Source: Pelecanus crispus (lineage: Eukaryota; Chordata; Aves; Pelecaniformes; Pelecanidae). From it: a DNA stretch of 64,000 bases. Positions 53,701 to 64,000 of this stretch are shown here, one piece after another. Numbering within the stretch: position 1 is the first letter of the stretch; the number at the start of each line of letters is the position of its first letter. Under the pieces are notes generated by a model. The model had not been told where the DNA came from. It saw nothing but the letters and a program-made list of their open reading frames with translations, and did not search any database. The position numbers were made by a program, and so were the translations under genes. The stretch spans positions 34,497,044 through 34,561,043 of the forward strand of contig NC_134649.1 of the NCBI RefSeq assembly GCF_030463565.1. Reading direction: 5' to 3'.

Positions 53701-54583
53701 ATGGTGCCCAGGTCTTGCTCGGGGCTGTGAACGTTGCATGGGGCATCCCGCAAAGAGCGGCCTGTGGCTGCAGGAGCCACCCAGATCTGCCCAGAGACTC
53801 GGAGATGGGTGGCTCAGCCGCACCCAGGGGTGGGTTTTGGGGAGATCCCAGAGGGATAGGAGCAGCAAGGGGGGCCCTGCGCCCCCAACCCCAGGAGGGA
53901 AGCGGCTGTGGTGGCAGCAGCCAGGCAGGCTCAATGCTGCGGCTGTGCCCTGGCAAGGACACAGCGGCAGGGACCTCCCGGGAGGGAGACTAATTTTAGG
54001 AGCACTCCGGAGGGGCTATTTTGGACCCTTTGCTCTGCGTGAGTCACCTGCTATTTTTTGACCCCGCTGGGGCTATTTCCGTGGCAGAGTGATTTACGTG
54101 GGCTGGGACAATGCTACTGCTGCTCGCCTGGGGGCTTGGAGCCCAAAGCCATGCTGAGTGCACAAACCTCCCCAGGCAGGGTGCAGGGTGGGTGCCCAGG
54201 CTGCCTGTTGGGGCTCCCAGCAACTCCCGTGAGGTGCCAGGGAAGCCCACAGCAGGGTGAACCAACCTGGAGCCCGTCCCGCCTCCTGCCACCTTCTTAG
54301 GGGACCGCATGGTTGGGCTTGGAGCCCCTCTGTCCTCTTCCTCCAGTTCTTCCCAGGAGAGATGGGCGGGAAGAGGTGGGAAATGGTGGTGGGGTGGTGG
54401 TGTAGCTGGCAGCTGTGGGGAGGGGGACATCTCCATCTGAGGGTGCTCGGGGCTGAACATCCCAAGGGGCCACCTGCTCCCCACTGCACTGGGCTCCCCC
54501 TCCCCAAAACCTGCTGCTTCGGAGCCCGCCAGGCAAAAACCTGCCTGTTTCGGGGTTGTCAGAGTAACGTGATGCACCTTTCA

Positions 54584-54597
54584 GTTACCACGGCAAC
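54584..54597. promoter_or_regulatory. X-box (RFX-type) palindrome
   Basis: GTTACCACGGCAAC fits the RFX consensus of two inverted half sites (GTNRCC and RGYAAC). It lies in an island of lower GC (about 54540-54740) inside the gene-free region. Confidence 0.5.
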
Positions 54598-55632
54598 CTC
54601 GGCGAGAAGTTTTTAAAATTCAGGCAAGGTAATTTCTCCTTGCCGCTGCGATTTCGTTATCACTCGGCTTGCCATTCCCCAGGGATGTGGCATCCTGCCT
54701 TGCTCCTCCGCCAGCAAGGTGGGATCTCAGAGATAAGAGACGTCGAGCCTGGCTTGGGCTGCGAGGAGGGGGAGTGAGCGGGTGCCATCCCTGCACCCCG
54801 TTAGCAGGCCTGGCCCTGGAGACGTGGGCTGGTACTTAATGAGCACTGGGGGGGCAGATCATGAGCACCCTGAGCTTAGGGAGAGCAGTTAGGTGGGCAG
54901 AAGGAGGGATGAAGGCAGGGGCAGATGGTGGGCTGGGGTGATGGGGCAGAAGGGGTGAAGGCAAGCCTGGCTGGCTGGTGGACAGATGGGGGAAAAGGAG
55001 GGGTGAAGGCAAGGATGGATGATGGGGTGGACACCTGGGTGAGTCGATGCATGGGAGTGTGGGTGGACAGAGGGATATCTCCAGCTACCAGCCAGACGAT
55101 GGACAAAGAAACCATCCTGGGGTGGGTGGCAGGCCCTATGTAACCCCTGAGGGTCGCGCACTCAACAGCAGGTTGAGCTGCTGTCCCCTCATTTCTCCCC
55201 GTGGAGAGTACAGAGCTGCTGTTCTTCACCATCCCTTCATCTCCAGGCCCTCAAGAGACAGCAGGTCCCTCTTGTGCTGCTCCAGACCCCATGGGCCTCC
55301 CTCATGGGAGGAGGAGGGGGCTCCCAAAGCACTGGCAAAGCCTTGGCAGCCTTGTGCAATCCAGCCCCGCTCCTGCCCACCCCTCTCCAGTCCAGAGGAG
55401 AAACCCAAGACTAATATTAGGGTTGGGAGGGTCAGGAAAGCCACGGGGTTGAAGGTCCCTTTCGGGAAGGGGAGGGAGAGCCAGATGCAAACACAGGGCT
55501 GCCTGTTCTGCCTGCACCGCCCCATGGGCTGCACGGCTGCTGGAGGGCACATGGCCCTGCTGAGCCCCCTGGCCCCAGCCCAAATGTTGTTTATCATAAA
55601 GAACTAGCAAGCTCAGTTAGGGATGTGTCTGC

Positions 55633-55644
55633 GATAAGGTTATC
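55633..55644. promoter_or_regulatory. Palindromic double GATA site
   Basis: GATAAGGTTATC combines GATAA on one strand with GATAA on the other. It sits in a low-GC island of about 120 bp with forkhead-like TGTTTATC and GTAAACA. Binding is inference. Confidence 0.4.
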
Positions 55645-56777
55645 AACTCGTAAACACTCTGGTCCCCCTGACGGCAGCCCAGCAGCTACCGAATGAGCTC
55701 GTCATCTCCCGTGAATCTGGATGGGAGGACACGCACTCCAGGAGGGTTTCATTCTGCCTTCAGCGCTGGTGGCCAGGGCAGGGGGTGCAGGGCTGGGAGG
55801 GGGGCTGCGGTCGTGGGAGGGAGAAGGCAGAGGGGTGGACTCTACTCCAGCAGGATGCCTTCCTCCCTGCAGGACAAGCCCTTGACCCATCATTAGGTTT
55901 CAGAGTGAATGCTTACTGGAAGGGGCAGAACAATGCATTCCCAGCCCTTGAGATGGAGATGTCTGTTGCAAGGGCCAATTTCCTGAGGGAAGCCTGCAGA
56001 CATGTCTTGTGGGGATGTGGCCCCCAGGGAGAGGCATAGCCAGGAAGGGAGCAGAAGAGGGAGACAGAGTGTGGGAGCTCCTGGGTATGGAGGCGGTGAA
56101 GGCTCCTTTCCAGCTCTGTGAGCCTCTCTAGCGAGAAGCTGACAGCCCTGAGCAAGGCTCCCCATCCCCGTGGGCTGTTGGCGCAGGCTCACCATGCTGC
56201 TGGGAGCCGGCTGTTCTGTCCCCTCTGCTGCGTGTTCACTCTGGATCCTAATGGTGGGAGCTGAAGGGGCAGCGTTGGCAGACAGGGCATCATCACGCTG
56301 TGCACCAGCAGGGGACATGTTCTGGGTGGAGCGTGCAAGCAGGGCTGTGGGCAAGGTGCAGGCAGAGCTGTAGGCAAGCCACCAGGTCCAGAGCTTGGCA
56401 CCCCCCTGCCAGTCCCATCCTGCCAGGGCTGGCAGATTTATTCCTCCACGCAGGCGACAGCAATTCCCACTCCCTGGCTGCTTTTGCTAATGCAGCCGGC
56501 CCTGGGCGAGGGTTGCAGCATGTGGGACGCTCATCTTCAGCCGTCTTCCCCAGGGACTCAGGCTGTCACTGTCCCCTGCGGGGGGTTCCATCAGCCCAGG
56601 GGGACAGGCAGCATCTTGTCACCGGTACCTGCTGCAGCGCTTTCCTTAATGACGAGCTCTGCTTCTCTGTCCCCTCAATTAACTCTGCTGTGCCGGCTCA
56701 TTAGGCTGCACACGCTGAGAAACGCTGCAGCAAAGGGATGCTGCAGTCTCACAGGCGTGCAGTACCAGCTCGGAAAT

Positions 56778-56960
56778 GCGCGCGCACACACACACACACA
56801 CGTATACATCTATCTTCCCATAGATGCACACATATGCACACGGTCCTGAGCACACACACACGTGCTGATATACGCACATGCATGCCTGGATATACACATG
56901 TTGCTGACCACGCATGTCCCAGCAACACCCCCTCCCCACCAGCCCACACACGCACCCCTC
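56778..56960. repeat. (CA)n microsatellite and degenerate flank
   Basis: A (CA)n run (56784-56801) preceded by CGCGCG and followed by scattered CACACA and CATATACAC motifs up to about 56960. Confidence 0.8.
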
Positions 56961-59796
56961 CACCTCCACCTGCACCCCAGCTCCTGCTCTTCATGCTGAT
57001 TGCAGGAGCTGAGGGCAATGGAAAGTTTTGCAGGGGAGGTGCGTGGAGCCGCCATCTCTGGACTGTGGCTTTTCCAGGCGCCATCCCAGCTAAGCTCACC
57101 CCACGCCGAGGAGCTGGGAGTGGGGTGTGTGGGGCAGGATGCTGTTTGGGCACCCACGGCCCGTCTCGGGCATCTCGCTGCCCCCGCTCCAGCCAGAGGA
57201 CATGCGGGCAGAGCGGCCACGTCTCACACATCAGCCCTGCCCGCGGCTCTCTTGGCCTCCGGCCTGGAGGGCAGCAGGTGACGGAAAGTGAGCCCCTGCC
57301 TGGAAGGAGATGAAAGGCGGCTCACAGCTCCGGACACCCGACGCCACCTGCCCGGGGTGCGCGGGCAGGAGCCGGGATGTCCTTGTTCCCATGGGCAGAT
57401 CCCCGTCCGGCGGGGGCGGTGCGGCCTCTCCAAACGCCGAGCACAGGCAGTGCCCTGCCAGGAGCTGCCTGCCCATCAGGCAGCAGAGGAGACCCGTGGT
57501 TCCACCAGCCCTTGGGCGAGCTTCCCAGGATGAGGTGTGGCCAGGAATCCCAGAGCTGCCAAGTCCCCACCTTGGCTGAAACCCCCCTGCAATGGGGAGA
57601 GGCAGCCTCCACCATGCCTCAGTTTACCCTCTGCCAAACTCCTCTCCTCCCAGATGTCTCCACTGTGGGGGGAGAGGTGGATGCCTGGGAGATGGGGCCA
57701 TGGGAGTGGGGGAGGTCTGTCCAGCCAGCCCCCCGGGCTGGGACATACCCTACTGCCTCCCCCAGCTGAGCACCAGGATGCTTTCCCAAGAACATGCGTG
57801 TCCCAAGCCCCCATCCTGCCTGTTAGGGCCATCTCCATCACTGTGGGAGTAAATCCGAGCTCCGGGGCAGGCTGAGGAATTTCTAGCATGGCCACCTGGG
57901 ACTCACCCCCGTCCGACTCCGGCAGCCCTTTCCCCTCCATCAGCGCCTGCCATGTGTGCCCAGTGCCACCTCCTCCTCCTGGCTAATCCCTATCTCCACA
58001 AATCACCCCCCGCCTTGCCCTGGGCTGTCTGGCGGGGCTGGGAAGGGACAGCCAGCACCTGGCAAGGAGCAGCCTGGCTTTGTGGTGCTGGCACCAGTGC
58101 CTGGCGTGGGAGCCAGTTTAAGCAGCGCTGCCCGGTGCCCCCTGCATTGGCGTCTCCTTGCTTTATCTTGGAAGGAGTGAAATAGCTGCATGTCATCAGC
58201 AGCACCATCACCTCCCCGCTCCTCGTCACCTCCATCCCAGGGCACCAGTAAATGCCCTGACCCACAGCTATTCCCACTGTTCCTACTATTTACCTCCTGC
58301 CTCCCAACCAGGTTTGACTCTGCCATGGGTTTCCCCCGCTCTCAGCATCCCATCCCATCAACACTGCAGCATCCCAGGCTGTCTCCCGCTTGCCTCCCCC
58401 CACCCAGCACCTGCTCTCGGCCCTGTTGCATGCCCAAGGATTGGTCCTGCCCGGGAATCCTGGCTCCTGCAACCTGCTGCTGGGTCACCGTCTCTGCCGG
58501 GAAGCCCGTGGCTGCTCATTACCCCAGCGGGAAGGGGGGTGGGAAATAAGCCAGTTTTGAGGTCCGTGCCCTTCCTGCAAAGCTGGCCGAGGCTTAAAGT
58601 TGCAATCCTGGGAGCTGGGAAACATGTTTTCTCTGGGTTTGCGGCAGGTTTGTGACTCAGGTGACGGCTGCCTGCTCCGGGTGATTCATCCCAATTTAAT
58701 TTCCCCACTTGCTTTGGCACCGCTTGGTGCTTCTCGGCCCCTGACAGTGTCTCCCCAAGATGACAAGCCCCCGGGTTGTTTTTCTCCTCCATCCGTTCAG
58801 TGGTGGAGAGGCATATTAGGTAAATCACATCCTTCCTCTGCCGTGGCCGCCCACCTCCCTCCCACTCTCCAGCCTGGGGCTGCCTGCCTGCCTGCCTGCC
58901 TGCCCCCAGCCTCGGCCGCTTTGATCCCTGCCCCGCCGTGTCATCCCCCCCCGGGATGCCTGGACATGCCACCCCCAGCTTGCTGGGCATCCCTGGGCAT
59001 CTCCCGACCCCCTGGGAAAAAACCAGGACAGAGGGACGTGGATCCGGCCCCTTCGCTGGGTGTCATGCCACGTCCCGAGTGGGCTCTGCCTCCAGACCTC
59101 GCTGCCTCCCTCGGCACCATGTGTGCCCTCAGCATGGCGGAGGCAAAGTCCTGACCCCCCAGCCCAGGCAAAGGGAGGTCTCCTGGGGCAGGGACCCCCC
59201 CCGAAAGGAGGTGGGGAGCATCTGCATCCCCCTCCGATGGCTTTTCCAGCCCAGGACTGGTGCTAACCTTTGGCTCGGCAGCAGCTCCCCCCACCCTCTC
59301 TCCCTGGTGGGTTGCATATTTTTAGCTGACAAAGACAAGGGGAAAAAAAAAAGAGAGAGAAGAGAAACAAAGAGGAAAAAGGCTCCTTTTTTGTGGGGTT
59401 TTGAAAAAAATGGAAATTACCCTGCGGAGGAGGGGAGAAGGGACAGGGGCTTTCAAAGCATCTTCTCCACCCTGGAAGGGATGCGGAGAAGATGCTCCAG
59501 GCCATGTGGCCTTTGGTGGCTTTGAAGTTCAGGCGGCAGCCAGGGAGGGACGGTGGTGAAGGGCAAAGCGGGGAGGCAGCTTCCCAGCTTCCCACCAAGG
59601 CATGTGCCGGTATTGGCATCGTCTGCCTGGGCATCGCTCCCCCTTGGCTGGAGCCCGGCCTCAGCCTTGGGGAGGGTGCAGCCCCGCAGCACGTGGCCAG
59701 CCCTGGGGCGATGGGGCTCTGGAGGTGCCAGGAAGCTGTCCGGGTGGAGGGAGTGACGGGGATCGGATCCTGCATCCCCCCCTTGTCGCGCCTGCT

Positions 59797-59812
59797 GGTT
59801 GCCACGGCGACC
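59797..59812. promoter_or_regulatory. Second X-box-like palindrome
   Basis: GGTTGCCACGGCGACC is a near-perfect inverted repeat close to the RFX consensus, with CGAC in place of CAAC. Weaker match than the site at 54584. Confidence 0.35.
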
Positions 59813-62800
59813 CGGGAGCAGGAGCATCCTTTCGACAGATTTTTGCCATGAAGGGGGGAGGCAGGTTGTGCTTCTGGGAGAGGGGAGGGGGAATCCAATG
59901 GCAGCACAGCCGCAGGGGTCAGGAGGGGACTCTCCCAGTTCTCCCAGTCTCCATGGAGAACCATTCCACCAGTATTCCCACCTCAGACCCAGCCTAGGCT
60001 CTGGATTCATGCTGGGATGAACATCCTTTCTCCACCCCAGGGGGATGCTGGGGGCGGCTGGGCCGTGCTGGGTGCGGGGCTGTGGCCAGCATCCTTCCAT
60101 CCTTGCCAGCATGAGGGCAGCCATCCCTGGACACATCCCGGCAAGGAGATCTTGGAGCTGAGCAATTGCTGAGTCCCACAGCCAAAAATCCTCTCCGATT
60201 TCCTGGTGCTATTTTCTCCCTGGACACTGATCCAGCTCCCAGGCCAACTTCTCTGGGAGGACCCACGTGCATGGAGGTGTCCCAGTTTCTTCCAGCCCTT
60301 GAGCCATTCCAGCTGCCACCACCCTGTCCTCTCCAGCTCCTCTGTGCCCACTGATGCCCACGGCTGTACCAGTGACCCACTTACGTGGCACGCCGGCACA
60401 TTGGGGCTGTGCCACAGAGCTGCTGGCTCCCACCCTCTGCCCATGTTGCCTTCCCAGGTTCTTGAAAGCTCTTGGTAGCCCCAGAAAATTGGGAGGTTAT
60501 CTTAAAACTGTTGAGTTATCTGATTCTTTCTCTCCCACAGATGACATCGAACATCTCCCTGCATTTTGGGGGCTGGAAAACTGCTCCAGGCAGCAGCAAA
60601 GGCGAGACCAGAGGCTCTGCACCTTGACCAATGCTGCCCTTACCCTGAAGATGATGCTTCTCCTGTCCCAGTGGCTTGGCTCCTGGTGCAGTGACGTGCG
60701 ATGGTCCTCGTGCCACCTTCTGCGTGGCGAGTGCAGCACTGCTATGGGGTGCAACCAGCCATGGGGCAGGCGGTCCCAGCCATGTCCCCAGCTTTCCTCT
60801 GGAGCAGGGAAAGGATCTTGTATTGCTCCAAAATCACTGGTATTCCTAAATTGGGCATGCCTGGGGATGTGTCAGAGGGGACGTGGCCAAGCGCCGTGGC
60901 ACAGCCGCACACTGTGACATATCCCTGTTACCCCATGCATGTCCCTGTGCCCCGGCATCACTCTCCACCAGCCCCCTGGGCACAGGGATGCCCAGAGCAC
61001 CCTGTGACCAAGCAGGGGCTGGGACTCACCTCACTGGGAGCCAGGGCCGTAATCCCAGGTCTGGTTTCCATTAGCACAGCTCCTGCCCATTTCCATGGCA
61101 ACATGTGGGGTGACACAGATGCACTCCCGCACCATGCCACAGTCCTGTGGGTGGGTGGGCCGGAGGGCACTGGGGATGCTCAGTCCTGATCAGGAGCACT
61201 GTGATGCTCTTTGTGCTGCAGAGCCTGGGGATGTGCTTGTGGGGCCAGGGGGAAGAGACGGATGAGATGGGGCTGCCCCCCACGCAAGGGTGGGTGATGG
61301 CTCCTTCCTCCGGAGTGTGGAGAACTGCAAGGATGAATAACCTTGGCACTGCCATCCAAACTGCAGCTGGGGGTGGACATCCTGCTTATTCACCCTGCTC
61401 AGAAACTGGCACAGGAGCAGAGTAGGATGGGTCCCCGTGGCTGGGCTTGGCGTGGGCAGCACCGGACATCCCCTGCCCCCGGCCCCGGGCAGGGCTTGTG
61501 TGCTGTGGCTGTCATCCCAAGCTTCCGGGGGTGCAGCTGGGGAGTGAAACACCCCAGTCCCAGGGGCAGCGCTGACTCTGGCAATTCCAATTTCACGAGG
61601 CTCGACCTCTCCCCAGCCCCGTGCCTGCCAGCACATCACGTTGCAGACATTACTAGGGCACTCGTCTGTCCTCCTTCATGAGCTCCCGCTCTGCCTGGGG
61701 ACCCCCAGCACGATCTGCCCCTGCCTTTGCAGGCGGCTATCGATCCACCAAGAGTCTCGTCATCATCGGCAAGAGCCGCTCTTCAAACGCCTTCACTGTC
61801 AGCACTGGGCTGGGCATCGATCCAGCACCACCTTTCATGTCCCCGCCGCACCCCCTTCCTGGAAGAGCCGCAGCCAGCCTGTCCTCTGCCCAAGAGACTC
61901 TGCTTTGTCCAGTGCCCATCTTGCTCCCAGCCCCTCAGCCCCCTGCCCCACGGCACCCGCTGCCAGGCGGTGCTGCCCTCCTGCCTCAGTTTCCCAACCT
62001 GCAAAGCGCAGGGCTCTGACCCCAGGGCAGTGCTGGCGCAGGGGCCGGGCTGGGGGCAGCTCCGCGTGATGGCACCTCCAGGTGCAGGGCACATCTGGGC
62101 AGCCAACCCCCTCTGCCAGGGGACAACATGCTCAGCTTGTCCCCACGTCACCCTCCGCCGCACCTGCTGAGTCCCTCTGCTTGTCCTCTCACCTCGCCGG
62201 GACCTCACTCTGCCCATCTGGGGCAAACCCTCCGCTGCTGGTGCCAGGGGACCCGCTCGGGCACCCGCTCCGACGCAACCCCCCGTTGGCTTTCCCAGCT
62301 CGTCATGGTGCGAGGCGGAGGAGATGACATCCCCACTCCTGCCAAGACAAACACGGAGCCTTCCAAACACGCGGGGCTTGGCAAGCCCGCGCCTCGGCCA
62401 TCGATCACCGAGCCTGCTGTGCTCCAGCCCACGACAGCCCAGCCGGGGAGCGGAGCAGGGGAGAAGCAGCAGGAGGTTTGGGGGGGCTCTCGGCAATGCC
62501 GCCCCCCCCCCCCCCCCCCCTTGCTGCTGGCTAAAGGATGGAGTGCCCGGCTTCATCCCCTGCCTGGGACTGGGGACTTGCCCTGGGCTCCTGGTCCCCA
62601 CCCACTGCCGCCACGGGGTGCTGAGCAATGCCGAGGGGGTCGTTCTTCAACCCCTCAGCATGCACAGGGTGCCCGGGGTGGGGACAGCTCATCCCCGGGG
62701 TGGCTGTGTCGAAGGGTGCCCTGCAGCTGCTGGCTTGGCCCCAGGCGGAAAGTTGGCCAGAGCCACCTCCAGGCTCTTACAATAATAAACCCCGCTCAGG

Positions 62801-64000
62801 CAAGCATTTGTCACTGGGGCCAGAGCAGCAAGGGCCCAGATATCCCAAACATCTACGGGAAGGAGTGTGGGAGGCAGAGGGCAATCGGGGAGGTCCTCGG
62901 GGGGGGCAGGGTCTGTCCTCTCCACAGCATCCTAGGACAGCAGCAGCAGAGCGTGGCATCGCCCAGTCAGCCCTTCCAGAGGGCTCGATTCAGCCTGGAG
63001 GGGCAAATCCTGCTCCTTCCTCACATCCCCTGCAGGGGTTCCTGGGGTGGGAGCTGCTCAGGGTTACGTACGAAGCTGGCGTCTCTGAGAGCTGCAGTGT
63101 GTGGGCAGCTTGGGGGGACTGGGGTTGGAGGCTGCTCTCACAGCAGTGCCAGCCTGAGCCAGGCTGGAAGTGCGTGGCTGGTGCACCGCTGCCTCCATGC
63201 GCCAAGGTGTGCCGTTCTCAGCAGCGAGGAAAGGGAGCAGCTGCCCTGGGGGAAATCCCATGGCCGCTGCTCCCACCTGCCTCCTTTACTGGCCCCCATC
63301 TGCAGGGACATCTGTGGCTGGAGCTCTGCCGGGGGCTGGGGCACCCCCCAGCATGGCTTCCCGCAGTGGGGTAGGAAGAGCAGAGCGCTGGGATGGGTCA
63401 GAGGAGGCCCAGCCCCTCACCCTGCACCCCTCTGCCTCCCCTCCAGCCTTTGCATCCCCCTGCCCTGCACTGCAGCTCCTTCCTCCCCCGGTCCCTGCAT
63501 CCCCCCAGACCCTGCATCCAGCCCCATGCCCCCTTCCCAGGCCCCAGCCGCAGCGTCTCCCAGCCCTGCCCGCGGTGTGGGTGCTTGCCACTGGCCACCG
63601 TGCCCCCAGTGAAGCCCTGGCTTGGCCATTGCTGCCCGCTGCCCGCTCCTGCCCTGCTCTCCGCAGGACGGTGCCGGGCTGCAGGCACCCTGGGGACTTG
63701 GGAGGGCCACCCCGCACTGCCCAGCTGGGTTGGGGGCCACTGGCAGTACAGGGTGGTCGCTCCTGTGAGTCAAATCTCCCTGTCCCCGGCGCAGCAAGGG
63801 GCAGATGCTGCTTCCCAGAGGCTTCCGAGCGAGGAGCAGGGCAGCAGAGGGTTAAGCAGCCGTCTGGCAGGCGGGAAGGGGACCGAGAGGAGGGGGGAGA
63901 CGGAGCGAGTTTGTTTAATAGCTGGAGACAAGCTATGCAGCTGTGCAGGTCGGACGGGCCCTGCAGCCCCCCGACCCCTGCCCCCCCCCCCACCCTGGCC

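Larger units (their letters stand above)
47160..64000. other. Long gene-free region downstream of RBM5
   Basis: No coding exon, tRNA or other gene recognised on either strand in almost 17 kb. Open frames up to about 490 codons are present, but they lack any domain and reflect high GC. In human RBM5 is followed by SEMA3F on the same strand; a first non-coding exon and large first intron of SEMA3F could fill this space, but I saw no semaphorin sequence. The region alternates between GC-rich DNA and short islands of lower GC that hold clustered motif-like sequence. Confidence 0.55.

Noticed and set aside
54111-54170. ATG followed by a signal-peptide-like MLLLLAWGLGAQSHAEC, as possible SEMA3F first coding exon
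   Set aside because: The sequence after it does not match semaphorin, and no clear donor is placed at the expected point.
60510-60600. Strong acceptor-like TTTCTCTCCCACAG at about 60540
   Set aside because: The following frame closes after about 30 codons, no partner donor or similarity; treated as chance.
62128-63612. 494-codon open frame on the + strand
   Set aside because: No recognisable domain, low-complexity composition, crosses a C homopolymer; a chance frame in GC-rich DNA.

Overview
This is a gene-dense, GC-rich stretch of a bird chromosome. The case for a bird: compact introns, CR1 LINE fragments, several GC-rich minisatellites, and six multi-exon genes plus one intronless GPCR whose products align, from memory, with vertebrate proteins encoded on human 3p21. 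All exons were read by eye from splice sites and reading-frame continuity. Every reconstructed CDS closes in frame from ATG to stop, and each predicted length is within a few residues of the human protein except RBM5.

Layout, left to right. 1-1.4 kb: nothing recognised. ACY1 (aminoacylase-1, - strand, 1.6-5.9 kb coding, CpG promoter near 7.1 kb, minisatellite in intron 1). ABHD14A (- strand, 7.6-9.1 kb), whose poly(A) signal lies about 300 bp from the ACY1 promoter exon. ABHD14B (+ strand, 10.4-11.6 kb), head to head with ABHD14A across a GC-rich, repeat-containing shared promoter. PCBP4 (+ strand, 14.7-18.8 kb, three KH domains). GPR62 (- strand, single coding exon, 20.7-21.9 kb). An AT-rich LTR-like insertion (23.5-24.6 kb) ends 15 bp from the PARP3 stop codon. 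PARP3 (- strand, 24.6-29.4 kb) carries a CR1 that abuts a splice donor. A second CR1 (31.1-31.7 kb) sits just upstream of the RBM5 CpG promoter. RBM5 (+ strand, 32.0-46.6 kb, 24 coding exons) lies in a clearly AT-richer block. From 47.2 kb to the end I find no coding gene: there is a GC-rich tandem repeat/CpG block at 48 kb and several islands of lower GC with clustered transcription-factor-like motifs, possibly regulatory DNA of the next gene.

The genes act in separate pathways: N-acetyl amino acid salvage (ACY1), alpha/beta hydrolases (ABHD14A/B), RNA binding and splicing (PCBP4, RBM5), DNA-break ADP-ribosylation (PARP3) and an orphan GPCR (GPR62). The shared order ACY1-ABHD14A-ABHD14B-PCBP4-GPR62-PARP3 is the human one. 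RBM5 directly after PARP3, with RRP9 missing, is not.

The most striking feature is inside RBM5. Exon 2 carries a coding minisatellite that adds about 98 residues of RDYDS/RDSRDC-type repeat to the N-terminal Arg-rich region, giving a predicted 911 aa protein against 815 aa in human.
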